A DNA stretch of 64,000 nucleotides from Asterochloris sp. CNOR1. Taxonomy: Eukaryota; Chlorophyta; Trebouxiophyceae; Trebouxiales; Trebouxiaceae. The notes beneath the pieces were generated by a model, which was given only the letters and a program-made list of their open reading frames with translations, ran no database searches and was not told where the DNA came from. Below are positions 42,366-53,900 of the stretch, in pieces. The stretch spans positions 4,213,001 through 4,277,000 of the forward strand of contig OZ017748.1 of assembly GCA_963969365.1 (NCBI GenBank), in the 5' to 3' direction. The first letter of the stretch is position 1. Every line of letters begins with the position of its first letter. Both the position numbers and the translations under genes were made by a program.

Positions 42366-44422
42366 ATGGCTCAGGAACATATGGGCGAGTGGCTGAGGAA
42401 GAACCGGGGCCCGGGTGAGCGGTTTCAGCAGTTGTGCATGTGTGCAGCCTGCCTCTGAGGCAGTGGACTGCCTAGCATGGGACCGTTGGTGTCAGAGGGC
42501 TGCCCAGCATGGCGCCCACTGCACCTGCACATAGATCCATGCCTGATACTGTGGGCACTGCATGCTGTAGGCATGCATGCCTGCGCAGGGATTTGCGAGT
42601 TGGCTGGTTGGCTACTGTGTGTGTGAGTGGGTCTGGTGGGGCCTTGCGTGCCCAGACCACCCATCAGCGTGCACTTACCAGTAAGGTGCGCGGGTCCTGC
42701 AGACCTACTGAAAGCTATGAAGCAGCTCGTCGGAGCCTTGTGGAGTCTGCTGGGTGGCCTCAGTGCCGCAGTGTGCAGTGCGCTGCTGAATGCTCCTACC
42801 GGTGAATGGCAACGGCTGTAGGGGGCCTTGAGCGCCAGCACACAGGCCTGCCACCACATCTTGCAAAAGCTCTGCTGCACTGGCGATAGTGGTGATGTCT
42901 GAGGCAGCTTGCGTCTTGCATCCATTTTCTGTTATCATTTACCTCCCCCGCCTTTGTTGCTGCAGATATGGCAGCGGCTGTGGCGGCTTGAGCGTCAAAC
43001 CACAAGGCCTGCCACCATCCTTGCTGCCTGTGCCGCTGCATTGAAAACTCTGCCTGTGCTGCTGCAGTGATGGTGGAGGTGCAGTGGCTAGATTTGGGGA
43101 GGCTGGGTTCCACACGCTTGTAGTATCCTTCACATTCACTGCCTGTGCTGAAGCATGCATGGTGGCGGCAGCAGCTGTGTGACCTGATGGCCGCCACCTC
43201 CCTGAGGTTAGCAGTGCCTGCACTGCTGCTGCAGTCATGACGGCGGCGCTCATGGGCGGCCTCGGCATGTACTACTTCATTAGGCGGGATGAACAGAGGC
43301 GCCACGAGGCGCAGCATCACGGCCACACAGGTGGGGACAGCCGCTGCTGGGCTGCCTGACATTTGCACTCTGACGTGGGCCTGCAAGTGACGCAATGATG
43401 CAAAGGACGGCCACACAGGTGGGGCCACCTGCCTGCTGGGCTGCCTCAACTTGTGTATTCCAGCGGGGGCTGCTGTGATGCAAAGCAGGCCACCCCACAC
43501 AGCGGCCTCCTGGGTTATCTGGACGGTACACTAGGTCCCAGAGGCCGGCGAAGGAGACGATGCACGATCTGTGAACAGGTGTGGAGGGGGCATGCTGCTG
43601 AGTTCCACGGGAGGGACAGCAGCAAGCCTGACCGGGGTAAGAGTAGCAGTTGCCTGGCTGCGTGAAGGCGTGCAGGCTGGCTTGGCGTTGCTCTGGCGGA
43701 TGAGATGCAGAGCATCAAGGCATCAACTGCCCATTACAAGCATGAATATTCACTGTTTGTTGCCGGCCGCATGCTGCTTGCTTCATGACAAGGGACACCC
43801 ACAGGGCTTGCCAGGGGTAGCAGCAGGGTCACGCATGTGTGCAGCCGACTGCTGCTGGTTTCAGGTGCGCGGGTGCTAGTTGGCTGCCCCCGGTGTTCCA
43901 GTTGTAGGCACCATTTAGGTGACAGTGCTGTAACATACCGGCCGCTGGCCCCTGGCTGCAGGGCAGCAGAGGGACCAGACCTGACGGGCTATTATGCTGC
44001 TGCCTAGCTGTACGGTCGCTGTCTTGCTCCGATGTCGATCCTGAAGACAGCCTGGCTGCGCAAAGCGTCCTGTGATTCACACTGTGATTCACTGTCATGG
44101 TCTCCAAAGCTCCAGAAGGTTTGATCCCTGGTTGTCCGTCTGGTGGGAGCCCTGCAGGCTGGCTTAGCGCACAGCGTGCTGGCTGCCCACCGGTGGCTGC
44201 CCGGCCCGGCTGGGGGCGCTGAGATCTGGTGCTGCCTAAGGCAGGCATGCCTGCAGGTGTGCAAGGGGCCTCCAAGATCCCATCAAGCATCAAGGGATGC
44301 AGCCTTTGATCAGTTGCACAATGTGTCTCACTTGTTGCAGAGTAAGCATTCATGAGCTGCTGCTGAGTGTGCTGCTGTGATGTGCAGGTGGGTCGGGCTC
44401 TGGGAGCCCCCAGCACCACTGA
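42366..44422 (+). CDS. 59-residue single-span membrane protein
   Basis: Three exons (42366-42414, 43235-43330, 44388-44422), all phase-consistent. The start sits in a strong initiation context (CCACCATGG). The sequence is MAQEHMGEWLRKNRGP, then one short hydrophobic span (VMTAALMGGLGMYYFI), then RRDEQRRHEAQHHGH and a Gly/Ser tail. Size and topology fit a small subunit of an organelle membrane complex, but no family is recognised. Both sides of exon 2 are surrounded by degenerate copies of its own edges. Confidence 0.55.
42950..43510 (+). repeat. Exon 2 edge ladders of the 59-residue protein gene
   Basis: Acceptor-edge copies (GCTGCAG followed by an ATG..GGCGGC-like stretch) lie near 42965, 43068 and 43150 before the real one at 43235. 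Donor-edge copies (GGCCACACAG / GTGGGG) lie near 43422 and 43500 after the real one at 43330. Period about 80-100 bp. Confidence 0.75.
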
Positions 44423-44948
44423 GCAGCAGAAGACAGGCCACCTGTGGGAAGGCACTGCCATAGCCTGTCTGGTTTCAAAAACAACAAGGCATGGCCAGAC
44501 GACACTGCTGCATGCCCGCCAACTCAGGGGACCAGCAGCGGCGCCATAGTTCAGGAAGCCTGTCATCAAGTGCCTGTGTCCTGTCCTTGCATCTGGTTGA
44601 GCGGCAAGGCAGGGCAGGACAGAGCCTTAGGCTAGGGAATGAACGCTGCACTGCCTGCATTACCTGCTGGGGTTGTCGCGGCCCGTCACGTTGAGCAGAT
44701 TGTTGCTTTCAAGTCCCAGATTTTAATCTCAATGAGTCACATGCAAGACTGTCAGAATTCAGCTTTGTGTGTGTGAAGTGTACAGTCAATGAGTCCACGC
44801 TGCAAGGGGGAACTTCTGACAATTTCAGAAGCCAAAGAGCATCAACTGAATAAGCTACAAGACATGCAGAGGAACGGGCCACCTCTCTTCTTGAGGAGGA
44901 GGTTGATGTAACCCATTCAGATGCTGAGGCAACTGCTACAAAATGACC
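44423..44948. other. Intergenic, convergent 3' ends
   Basis: Lies between the plus-strand stop at 44422 and the M1 stop at 44949. No gene was seen. It contains a relatively AT-rich stretch at 44700-44900. Confidence 0.4.
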
Positions 44949-47900
44949 CTAAGGCGATGAATGTTCAAGGTGCTGGGACAGCCATGCACACACCGCTGCT
45001 GTGCTCTCCTGCTGCCAGTGGACATTGTGCCGTTGCTGCAACAGAACACGCTGCCTGCTCTGAGTCAGGATGTTGGACTCATCTGGTGCTGGCTGACCCA
45101 CCAGCGCTTCCAGCTGCTCTAGCTGGGTCTGCGTGGGCTCCATGGGCATGCCCTCGAGCAGGGCCATCATGCTGCAGGGCAAGACCAGGCTGTGTCTGAA
45201 CATCAGGCATGACACCTTAACCGCCGGTTGGCAAGAACATGGAGCATGGAGCACACCCAACACGCAAACATCCTGGAGAATCAGCAGTAGTTTGGCAAGA
45301 ACACGGGGCATGGTGCAGGACACCATCATTGTGAGTGGAGACATTGAGCACAGCAGCAGGGGCAAATGTTCGCCAGGGCTCTGATGGCTCATCCTCGAGC
45401 ATAGACACCGCTGCTTCTGGGCAGGGTGGCATCACACGGTGGACGGAAGGTACAACCGCAGGAGCACACATGTTGTGTGTGTGAGCTCTCAAAGCTCAAG
45501 CAGGGTCATGCTGCTGCAGGCAGCATCAACATGCATGTGAGCATCTGGTTGGGGACATATGCGGCTGATTTGCCCAAAAGCGCCGTCGCTCTGCGCGCAT
45601 AGCACGCCTGTGAGTGAAGTGCGGCGCAGCAGCCAAGCTGATGTCTCCTGCGTTCTCCACTGGCATCTACACCAAGTCTTCGTTACCAGGCACTCCCTTT
45701 CCCAGACGGTGCCAAGCATCCAACTCTGAGGCCCATGTTTCCTGTCTCATCACGTGTTCATGCATGTGAGTCACCTGCCTGCTCCCTGTGCTTGCACTAA
45801 GCCCTCTCCAACCCTAGATAATGGCCACCATTCCCAGGTGTTGCATGGGATTGCATCACCAACCCCGGCATGCAGCTGAGCTGCCGGCCCCCTGCGCCAG
45901 CACCAGGCAGCAATGCCTGCCAGAGACCAGAGCACCCAGTCCCAGGTGGTGTGCATTTGCTTTGGCTCCAAGTGCATGTGGTTCTCCATGCCTGCTCACG
46001 GTGCTTGCACCAGGCCCTCCCGTCCCCTGAAAACATGGCAACCATCCCCAAGCGTTACATCAGCCACATCACAAGCCCCAGCAAGCAGCTGACCTGCCTG
46101 CCACAGGCACTGCCTGCGCAAGACCAGGGCACCCCTTCCTATCTGGTGTGCATCAATCTGGCGCCAAGTTCATGCCAGTGATTCACCTGCCAACCCCCTG
46201 TGCCTGCACCAGGCGCCCCCAGTGCTCCCTCAAGTACTGCCAGGCCAGGCTGGCTCCGCCCTGAGGGTTGCCTGCCACCAGGCGCACCAGGTCCGCACTC
46301 CTCCTGCCAGCTCGGCTGACGGGGCTGACAGGCGCAAATGCCAGATCCAGCACCTCCTGCAGCACAGCAGGCATCGTGGGTCGGCTGATTGGTGAACCTG
46401 GCTCGAAACAGTTGTGAGACTGTGTCGACCTGACAAGCTCAGTGCACAGCAGCAGTGAGTGAGTGTGCAATTGCCAGATGCAGCACCTCCTGCAGCACGG
46501 CTGTGTACCTGCAGCTGCTGGCTCTGAGTGGCCGCTGGCAGTGCGTACAGGGCCTCCCTGGCAGTGGAGATGTCTGGACTGCTCTCCCATTGGCGCCTCA
46601 AGTCCTTGAACATTAAAGCGCGGTCTGCACATGCAGGGGCAGTCTGTCAGCAGCTGGCCAGAGGCAATCCTAAGGAGGTCACATGTGAGTGGTCCCCTCA
46701 ACTCCTGTCTTACCTTGCTTGCTGCTACAGCAGCATTCAGCGTGACCTGACTGCGACATCTTCATGCCTCACATGGCAGCCTCACATGGCAGCATCACAT
46801 GGCTTCGCATGGCAAGACGGCTTTGCACACACACTGGCCAGCCCATGTCTGGGCTAGTGCCTCAACCTGAGGCATGGCACAGCCCCAGCTGCGGAGCAAT
46901 GCAAATGCAGCCCTGCTCAGGAGCAGGCAGGCCTCATCATGCAGCAGCTTTGGCGCGGCTGGACAGCCCCTCTGATGGTGGGAGCTGTTTCTCTTATGCA
47001 GTCATGGGTCCAACCTTCGCGCAACACAGCTCCTGAGCCAGATTGGTGGTTGTGCAAGCAGCTCATGGGCGCCAGCGCAGACAGCTGCTGTGGCAGCAGA
47101 GCCCACCTGCTTCCAATCTGCACCCACGGGGCTGCGCCACAGCTGCCATGGCGGCAGCCGGCTGCCAGTCTGCCGAGCCTGGCTGCATCTCAAACTGTGC
47201 GCACAGGAAGGCTGCTGCATCCTCGTCTCCTGCCTGCGCAGCTGCCCACATGACCTGGCCCTGCAGCAAGAAGGACACAGAATGACACAAGGACTGAACA
47301 CAATCTGACTGAACCCCTCTTGGTGCACTTGCGGTCCATTGCCTTTGCAGCAGCCCAAGCAAGGTTGGCATACGCTGAGTGCTCACCCCTGCCAGCGCAG
47401 CAGCCTTCTGTCACTCTGGCCTGCGATGGAGAGGACACAAACTGTCTGAATTCTGGTCCTACGTCCCTGAGCTTTGCAGCAGCCCACATCCTGGCCTTGC
47501 AGCAGCAAGGGCACCACTTACCTGAATGTTGAAACACTTGCGGTTCCCTTTTCAGCAGGTAATGTAGATTGTTATTGCGTCTGAACATGCTCTGAGGCCA
47601 TGCCATGCAACCCCGTACACGATCTGGCCCAGCAGCAGCATAGGAGGCCAGAGCAGGACTCTTTGAACATGTACTGAGTCTGAGTTCCCTGCCTGCTTAG
47701 TGGCTCAATGAAAAATGAGACAAAGACACCTTGGGGGTTCCCCCGCATAGGAGAGCTGTCATGCATGCTGAGCTACACGCACCTTGCTGAGATCATACAG
47801 AAAGACGTCCTGGGGGTTGCCCTGGTGCGCTGAAGCCTCCCACTGCAAGGCAGCTGCTGTGTGGTTGCCCAACAGGCGCAGCTTGAAAGCCCCCAGGTCG

Positions 47901-50900
47901 GCCCTGCAACGCAGCTGCCTAGGCTCAGAAGCAGCAGGACTGCATCAGGCGCAGGCCGCTGCGGGAGGGTGGCAGCAGCAGCAGCTCCTGCCGAACGCCC
48001 CTTGCATTAGGGTGTGCAGTAGCACTAGGGGCAAGCAGTAACCCTACTCCTCCTTGGCTGATGTGAAACCAAACGGGCCCTCGCTGATTGAGCTGAGGGA
48101 TATTCCGATGGCCATCCGATTGTTGTGCACCAGCAGACCCATGCAGTGAGCCCACTGATGCATGGGTCGTATGACACTGAACAAGCCTTGCTCACTGAGC
48201 TTACGGATGCAGTACATGGGTTGCGGAGACCTGTCAGTCTGCCTGTGGCTGCCAGCAGCATGATTGGCAATGCAGCGGCATGGGTGTTGGCAGGGGCTCC
48301 AGCAGGCCCAAGCAGACACCACAGACGCTTGGATGGTGTGACGCCAATCAGAGATTGCTGCCTGAGCTTAGGAACTTAGTATCAGGCTGCGGAGCCCTGT
48401 CAGCCTGCCTGTGGCTGCCAGCAGCATGACTGGCAATGCAGCAACATGGGTGTTGGCAAAAGGCCAGCAGTAGGGACCAGCCCTGCAATGGCTGGCACAG
48501 CAAGCCGACAGACTGGTGAGCAAGACATAGGTTTGCAAGGTAAGGCGGTTACTGACCGGCAGGGTCACGTGTAGGCAGCACCAGCACAGCCAGTGCATCC
48601 AACACCAGGCAGCAGCAGCAGGAATAAGCCAAGCTCATGGGCAATGTTCAGGGCTGTGACTGAGTTAGCACAAGACAGCAGCATGCAGGACACAGCCTTC
48701 ACTGACCTGCAGGGTTCAGGTGCCGCCAGCAGCAGCGTAGCCAGCGCCTCCAGGTGGTGGACCACCGGCAGCAACAGCAGGAACCAGCCCAGGCCTGTGG
48801 CAGCCGCAGGGGCAGCTGCTGCAGCTGCTGCGGTCTCCAGCATGGCAGCAGGCAGCAGGTGCCCCGCAAAACCCAGCGCGCAGGCGTCACCGAGGAGAGC
48901 TGAGCCGCCCAGCACTTCAGTGAGCTGGGCGTCAGATAGGGCGCTGGAGTTGGCCGGGGTGGGGAGTGTCAGCTGGGCCAGCGCTGCTGTCAGATTAGCC
49001 TGCATGAAAGAAGGATGAGATCTGCAGCAGAACAGGTGGCCTCGAGCATGTCAGCAGCTGCTGTGCTTCTGTTGACACTTCTGGGTTGTAGGCTGCTGAG
49101 TGTGAGGTGACTTCTGGGCACACCAGGTAGAGAATGTGCAAACAAGACAAAAGCAATGAGAAGTGGTACGAGTGAAGTGAAGGCATTTGATGGCCAACAG
49201 CAGAGCTGGCAAACAGCGCAGAAGCGACAGCAGACAGCAGAGCTGCATGCAGAACAGGCGGGGCTGCACTGACTGGCCACTGGGGCGTTGCAGTACCACA
49301 ATCGGCTATGCATAGCAAAATGGTGGTGCAGGGCTGGCCTGCTGTTCTTCGGGATAGAGAGCGCAAAAAAGTCCCGTCGCCCCAATGTTGATCACCCACT
49401 GGGGCGTTTCTAGGGCGGCAACTGCCTGCAGGCACCAATGATGAGCTCAAAAGACAAGCCGTGCAAAAGGGTCGTGCAGAAGGTCTGCTGTTGGCTGGCA
49501 ATCATAAACTGACAGAGCCGATTAGGTGCCTCACACTGCAAGGGAGGCGCTTGAAAAGACCCAGGGATGGAGCCCAGGATGTTTGTTTTTGCATTTATTT
49601 CAGCAAGGCAGGCATGAACGAGCGGGCACAGCAGCTCTGTCCATGCTTGCTGCTGCATGAGCCTTACATGTGAGCTCATGGGCTCCGCAGCAGAATGGAC
49701 AAGAGCCATGCAGCTGCAGGCCTCGGCAGCTCTGAGAGCAACCTTCACCCTGCAGGCAACTCAGCATTGGGCAGCTCGGGAGGCATGCTCTTGCTCATTT
49801 GTGCTACCATGACTAGCTAAGGTGATGCTAATGCATGCCCCAGAGCAACCACCTGCAGACTCAGTCTCCACTTTGGCGCAGAAGTTAGGCAACCATTTGC
49901 CTATGGCAGACGCAACTGTTGCCTTAAGCATGGAAAAGGTAGGCCGGCAGAGGGTATATCCTGACGTCACTTTGCTAGACCTAATGAGGAAAGGACATGC
50001 AGGATGCTATACTTTCCATCATACGAGGGCTCCTGCCAACTTGCCTGGGGGGGCAGCACAGTGCTGGAGTCCGCCAGCCCCAGCCATACGCTGTCTCCAG
50101 CCTGCTGACCAGGCTCATCTGCAATTGCACCATCCTGCCCAGCGGAAAAGTGCCCCAAGCGCAGCGGCACAAACCACACCGGCTGCTCAGCTGTCGCGTT
50201 GGCTTCGTCGCCGTATGCCAGGAAGCGCCGCTGGTGCAGGTACAGGCCGCTGTCTGGAGCCCCTTCTCTGCAGCAGACAGTGTGCCTGTGCTTAGAGGGC
50301 AGAGACAGATCAGAAGCAGGCCGATGCCGCCGCAGCTGCAGGCCACTGCCCCATGCACGCTGCCTGCAGCAGACAGGCGGGCTGTGATCGAGGGGTAGGG
50401 ACACAGCAGCAGCATGCCAATGCTGCTGCAGCTGCAGGCCGCTGCCTTGCACACCTTCCCCACACCAAGGACGCCTGATTTGAGTGGCAGGGACAGGGCC
50501 GGCAAGAGACAGCGCATGCCGCACGTGCTGACCGCAGCCTGGCTTGCCCTCATTGCAGCAGAGAGATTGTCTCAATGTGCAGCGTGGACACAGCACAAGG
50601 AAAGCTTCTGTTGAGCGCTGCTGCTGCAGCAGACAGCATGAAGTCAGTGTTGGCAGTGCACGAGGAAGAGGCACCGCGTGACTGCAGCTGCAGTCAGCTG
50701 CCTTGAGGCCCCTCCCTGCAACAGATGTGAGCGTGAGAGTGAGCAGGTTAACCCTGGCAGCTCAAAGCCCAAAGCTGCTGCGTGTGCCTAGGACTTCTAG
50801 CTCTGCTGCAGATGGGTTTTGCTGAAAGAGCGGACGAGACCTGGGGCTGCAGGCACGCTGTAGAAGCAAGACAAACTCAACTGCAGGTGTAGGCTGCCTC

Positions 50901-53900
50901 CAGCATCAGTCCTGCAGCACAGCACACATGGTTGCAACCTGCCCCTTTCCCTCCTGGAGCTGAGCAGTTCCTGCTGCAGCAGAACCTTTCTCTCGAGTGG
51001 AATTGACTCGGGATTAAGCTGTTGAGTGTAGGCTCGGGCAGGATGGCAGCAGAGGTCCAGGACTGCAGCAGCTGCAGGGCGCTGAAGATGAGACCACATC
51101 CCTCAGCCAGGACGGCAGAGCCAGAGGAGACAGATGCAGCTGGGATGCTAAAAGGACAATACAGTGCTTGCCACTTGCTTCAATGCTGCCAACAGGCCAA
51201 ATCGGTCACCAGGTTTTGCATGATCAAGGCAGATGGCCAAGCACCAACTCCCCCATCTTGATCCCAAATGAAGCACTTCATGTAGCATTTGACCAACCAC
51301 CTTTCAACTTATACCGAAGACTGCTCTGAGACCAGCCATGCAGTCCCCCAGAACCTCATGAAAACAACAGAATGTCACCTACCCGGGCTGGTCAGCTGAC
51401 ACTTGAACGAGGGGGTAGCCTGGCTCGTTTATCCAGGCGCTCAGTTGAGCCAGGATGCCGGCAGCCTGACCCTCAGCCAGCCAGGCCGTGGCGTTGCCTG
51501 GGAGGAGTGCAGGGGCACCCGCATTGCTGCTGCCAAACACGCTGAGCAGAGCTGCCAAAACGTCCTCCATGCTGGCGTTGCCAAGGGCGTGGGCTTGCAG
51601 CAGTGAACGCATCCCATCCTGCATGACAGGCAAGGGGAAGTGATTGTGAGTCCCAGCGCAGGCGCTCTAATACCACCAAGATCCCCTGTCAGTGCCCTGG
51701 ACAATCAGAGAAAGCTGCAATGGCACATGAGCCCAGTCTTGTGCCTGGGCAGGCTAATGACTAATACCTCAAAACTTGGATGATGAGTTATGGAAACAAC
51801 TCATGACCCCCCCAGAGATTTGGCCTCCACCAGCAGCTCACCCTGAAGGACCCCCTGGTGAATAGCATTCCAGAAGGCCCCCAGCATGTGCAGGCAGGCA
51901 CAGCTGTGCTGCGGCATCTGAGCCCTCTGCCTGGGCATTGACACTGAGTCCCCTCCACCAGCACCTCACCCTGACGGCCCCCTGGTGACCAGCATTCCAG
52001 AAGGCCGCCAGCATGTGCAGGCAGGCACAGCTGTGCTGCGGCATCCGAGCCCTCTGCCTTAACGCTGAGTCCCCCGGAGTCTCAGCCCCTCCACCGGCAG
52101 CTCACCCTGAAGGCCCCCTCGTGAGCAGCATCCCAGTAGGCCTCCAGCATCTGCAGGACAGCTGCCCCCTTGGAGTAGATGATCTCTCCCTTGGCTGAAA
52201 ACGGCGTCTCCCCGGCGCCCTCTGTGTCGGGGACGATGCTGGGCATGGGACTGCCGCCGTCCACTTGCAGGGCCAGCTCTCTGGGGCCTTCGTGAACTCC
52301 GATGGCCTGGCCTGCAGCAGTAGGACCCCAGTTGCTGGATGTCTAAGCCCCTCCCATGCACTGCTGTGGCCTGGCCTGCACTGGTGGTTGCTGGTCACAG
52401 CCTCATCCATCAAGCTGGTCCCAAGTGTCATCGGTCGGGACCCTGGCCGGCACAGCTACAGAGAGTAGTGCTACACCCAGAATTGAGCGATGCTGAGCAA
52501 GGCAGCAGCAGCCACCTTGTAAACTATGATGCCAAAGGCTACATGCAGCCTGTAGTCCGCGAAACCTGCCCTGAAGGTAGGTCCAGGCATTGAACAGTGG
52601 GCCATGGGGAGCACAGCAGCAATAGCACTTGGAGTCAAAAAGTCAAAGGCTCTGTGGACTCCACAAAAGCTGTCTTCAAGGTGGTCCCTGCCTGCAATGG
52701 TGGGCCATCCTGAGCAAGCAGCAGGAGCCATTATGCAGTCATGATGCCAAAGGCCTATGCAGTCCACAGGTAAAGACCGCAGGCAGGGATGTAGCTTGAG
52801 GGGAGATGGCCCTGCTGAACAGGCCTGGGCGGGCATGTCTGCGGCTGAAGATACCTACACTTGCTCCACAAACTTGACCACAGGCATGGACCCAGTGTGG
52901 CTTGAGGGGTATAATTTCTCACTGTTGCCAGCAGGCATGACCCCACCTTGTGGGGTGGTGGCCCTGCTAAACAGGGCCGGGGCAGGCATGTCTGGGAACG
53001 CTGCCGCCAGGCACTTGTACTCCACAAAGCTCGCCAGCGCCTCATTAACTGCAGGGCAGCAGGGGCCGTGGCACGTGTAGTGCTGCTGGTCACAGCTTTG
53101 CTGATGACCAGAGCAGGCGTGCACATGGTGATGTGTGCAAGTAGCACAATGAGCCTGTGCTTGTGGGGCATCACAAAAAGGACTCCTCATGTTCCACAAA
53201 TCAGATTGCTGGCAAGGGCGCCCCGCACGTGGTCAGTGGCAGCTTTGCTTCTGGCCAGTGCTCGGCCTTGCCAAGCTCATGCGCTGCTCTGCACCTTGTT
53301 CAGAAGACTGGGGCCTGCCAAGTGATGCAGAAGGGCAGGCTGGACTGCCAAGTTCAGGCAGACCTCAGCTCAGCGGATTGGTGCGCAGCTCAGGGATCAG
53401 TGCGCTGCCCACCTGCCACGTTTGACCAGTCCAAGCAGGTCACATAGTTTCCAAACCACTGGTGCCCCAGCTCATGGCACACAACATCAGCACTGCGCCA
53501 CCGGTTGTAAGCTGATGCCTGCAGGGCACACAGCTGATATGCTTATATGCATTGGGTGGGTGACACAACTCAACTTGTGTAAGCTCCTACCTTATTGACC
53601 AGCATGCGCTCCTCATCAAATTGCAGCAGACCCCAATGCTCAACTGCCCCCCTTTTTCCAGGTATGGCCACCATGTCCAACTTGGGCAGGGGCAGCCTGA
53701 CTCCTGTGTAATCCTCATAGAAGTCCGTGCCTGCCACAGCAGCCTGCAGCAAGTCATGGTGGGTTTTTTTGTCAGTCTGCCATCTCATGCATGTGCAGGC
53801 CTGCATTGCCTCAAGGTGTGTAGCTGCCGCTGCAGCCTGCATCAGGGCACAGCAGCCTTGGGATACACCTTGTCCGACTTGGACAGGGGGACAGCGCTTC

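Noticed and set aside
48593-49018. Plus-strand ORF opposite M1 exon 15
   Set aside because: Exact shadow of the minus-strand exon, which has better family agreement.
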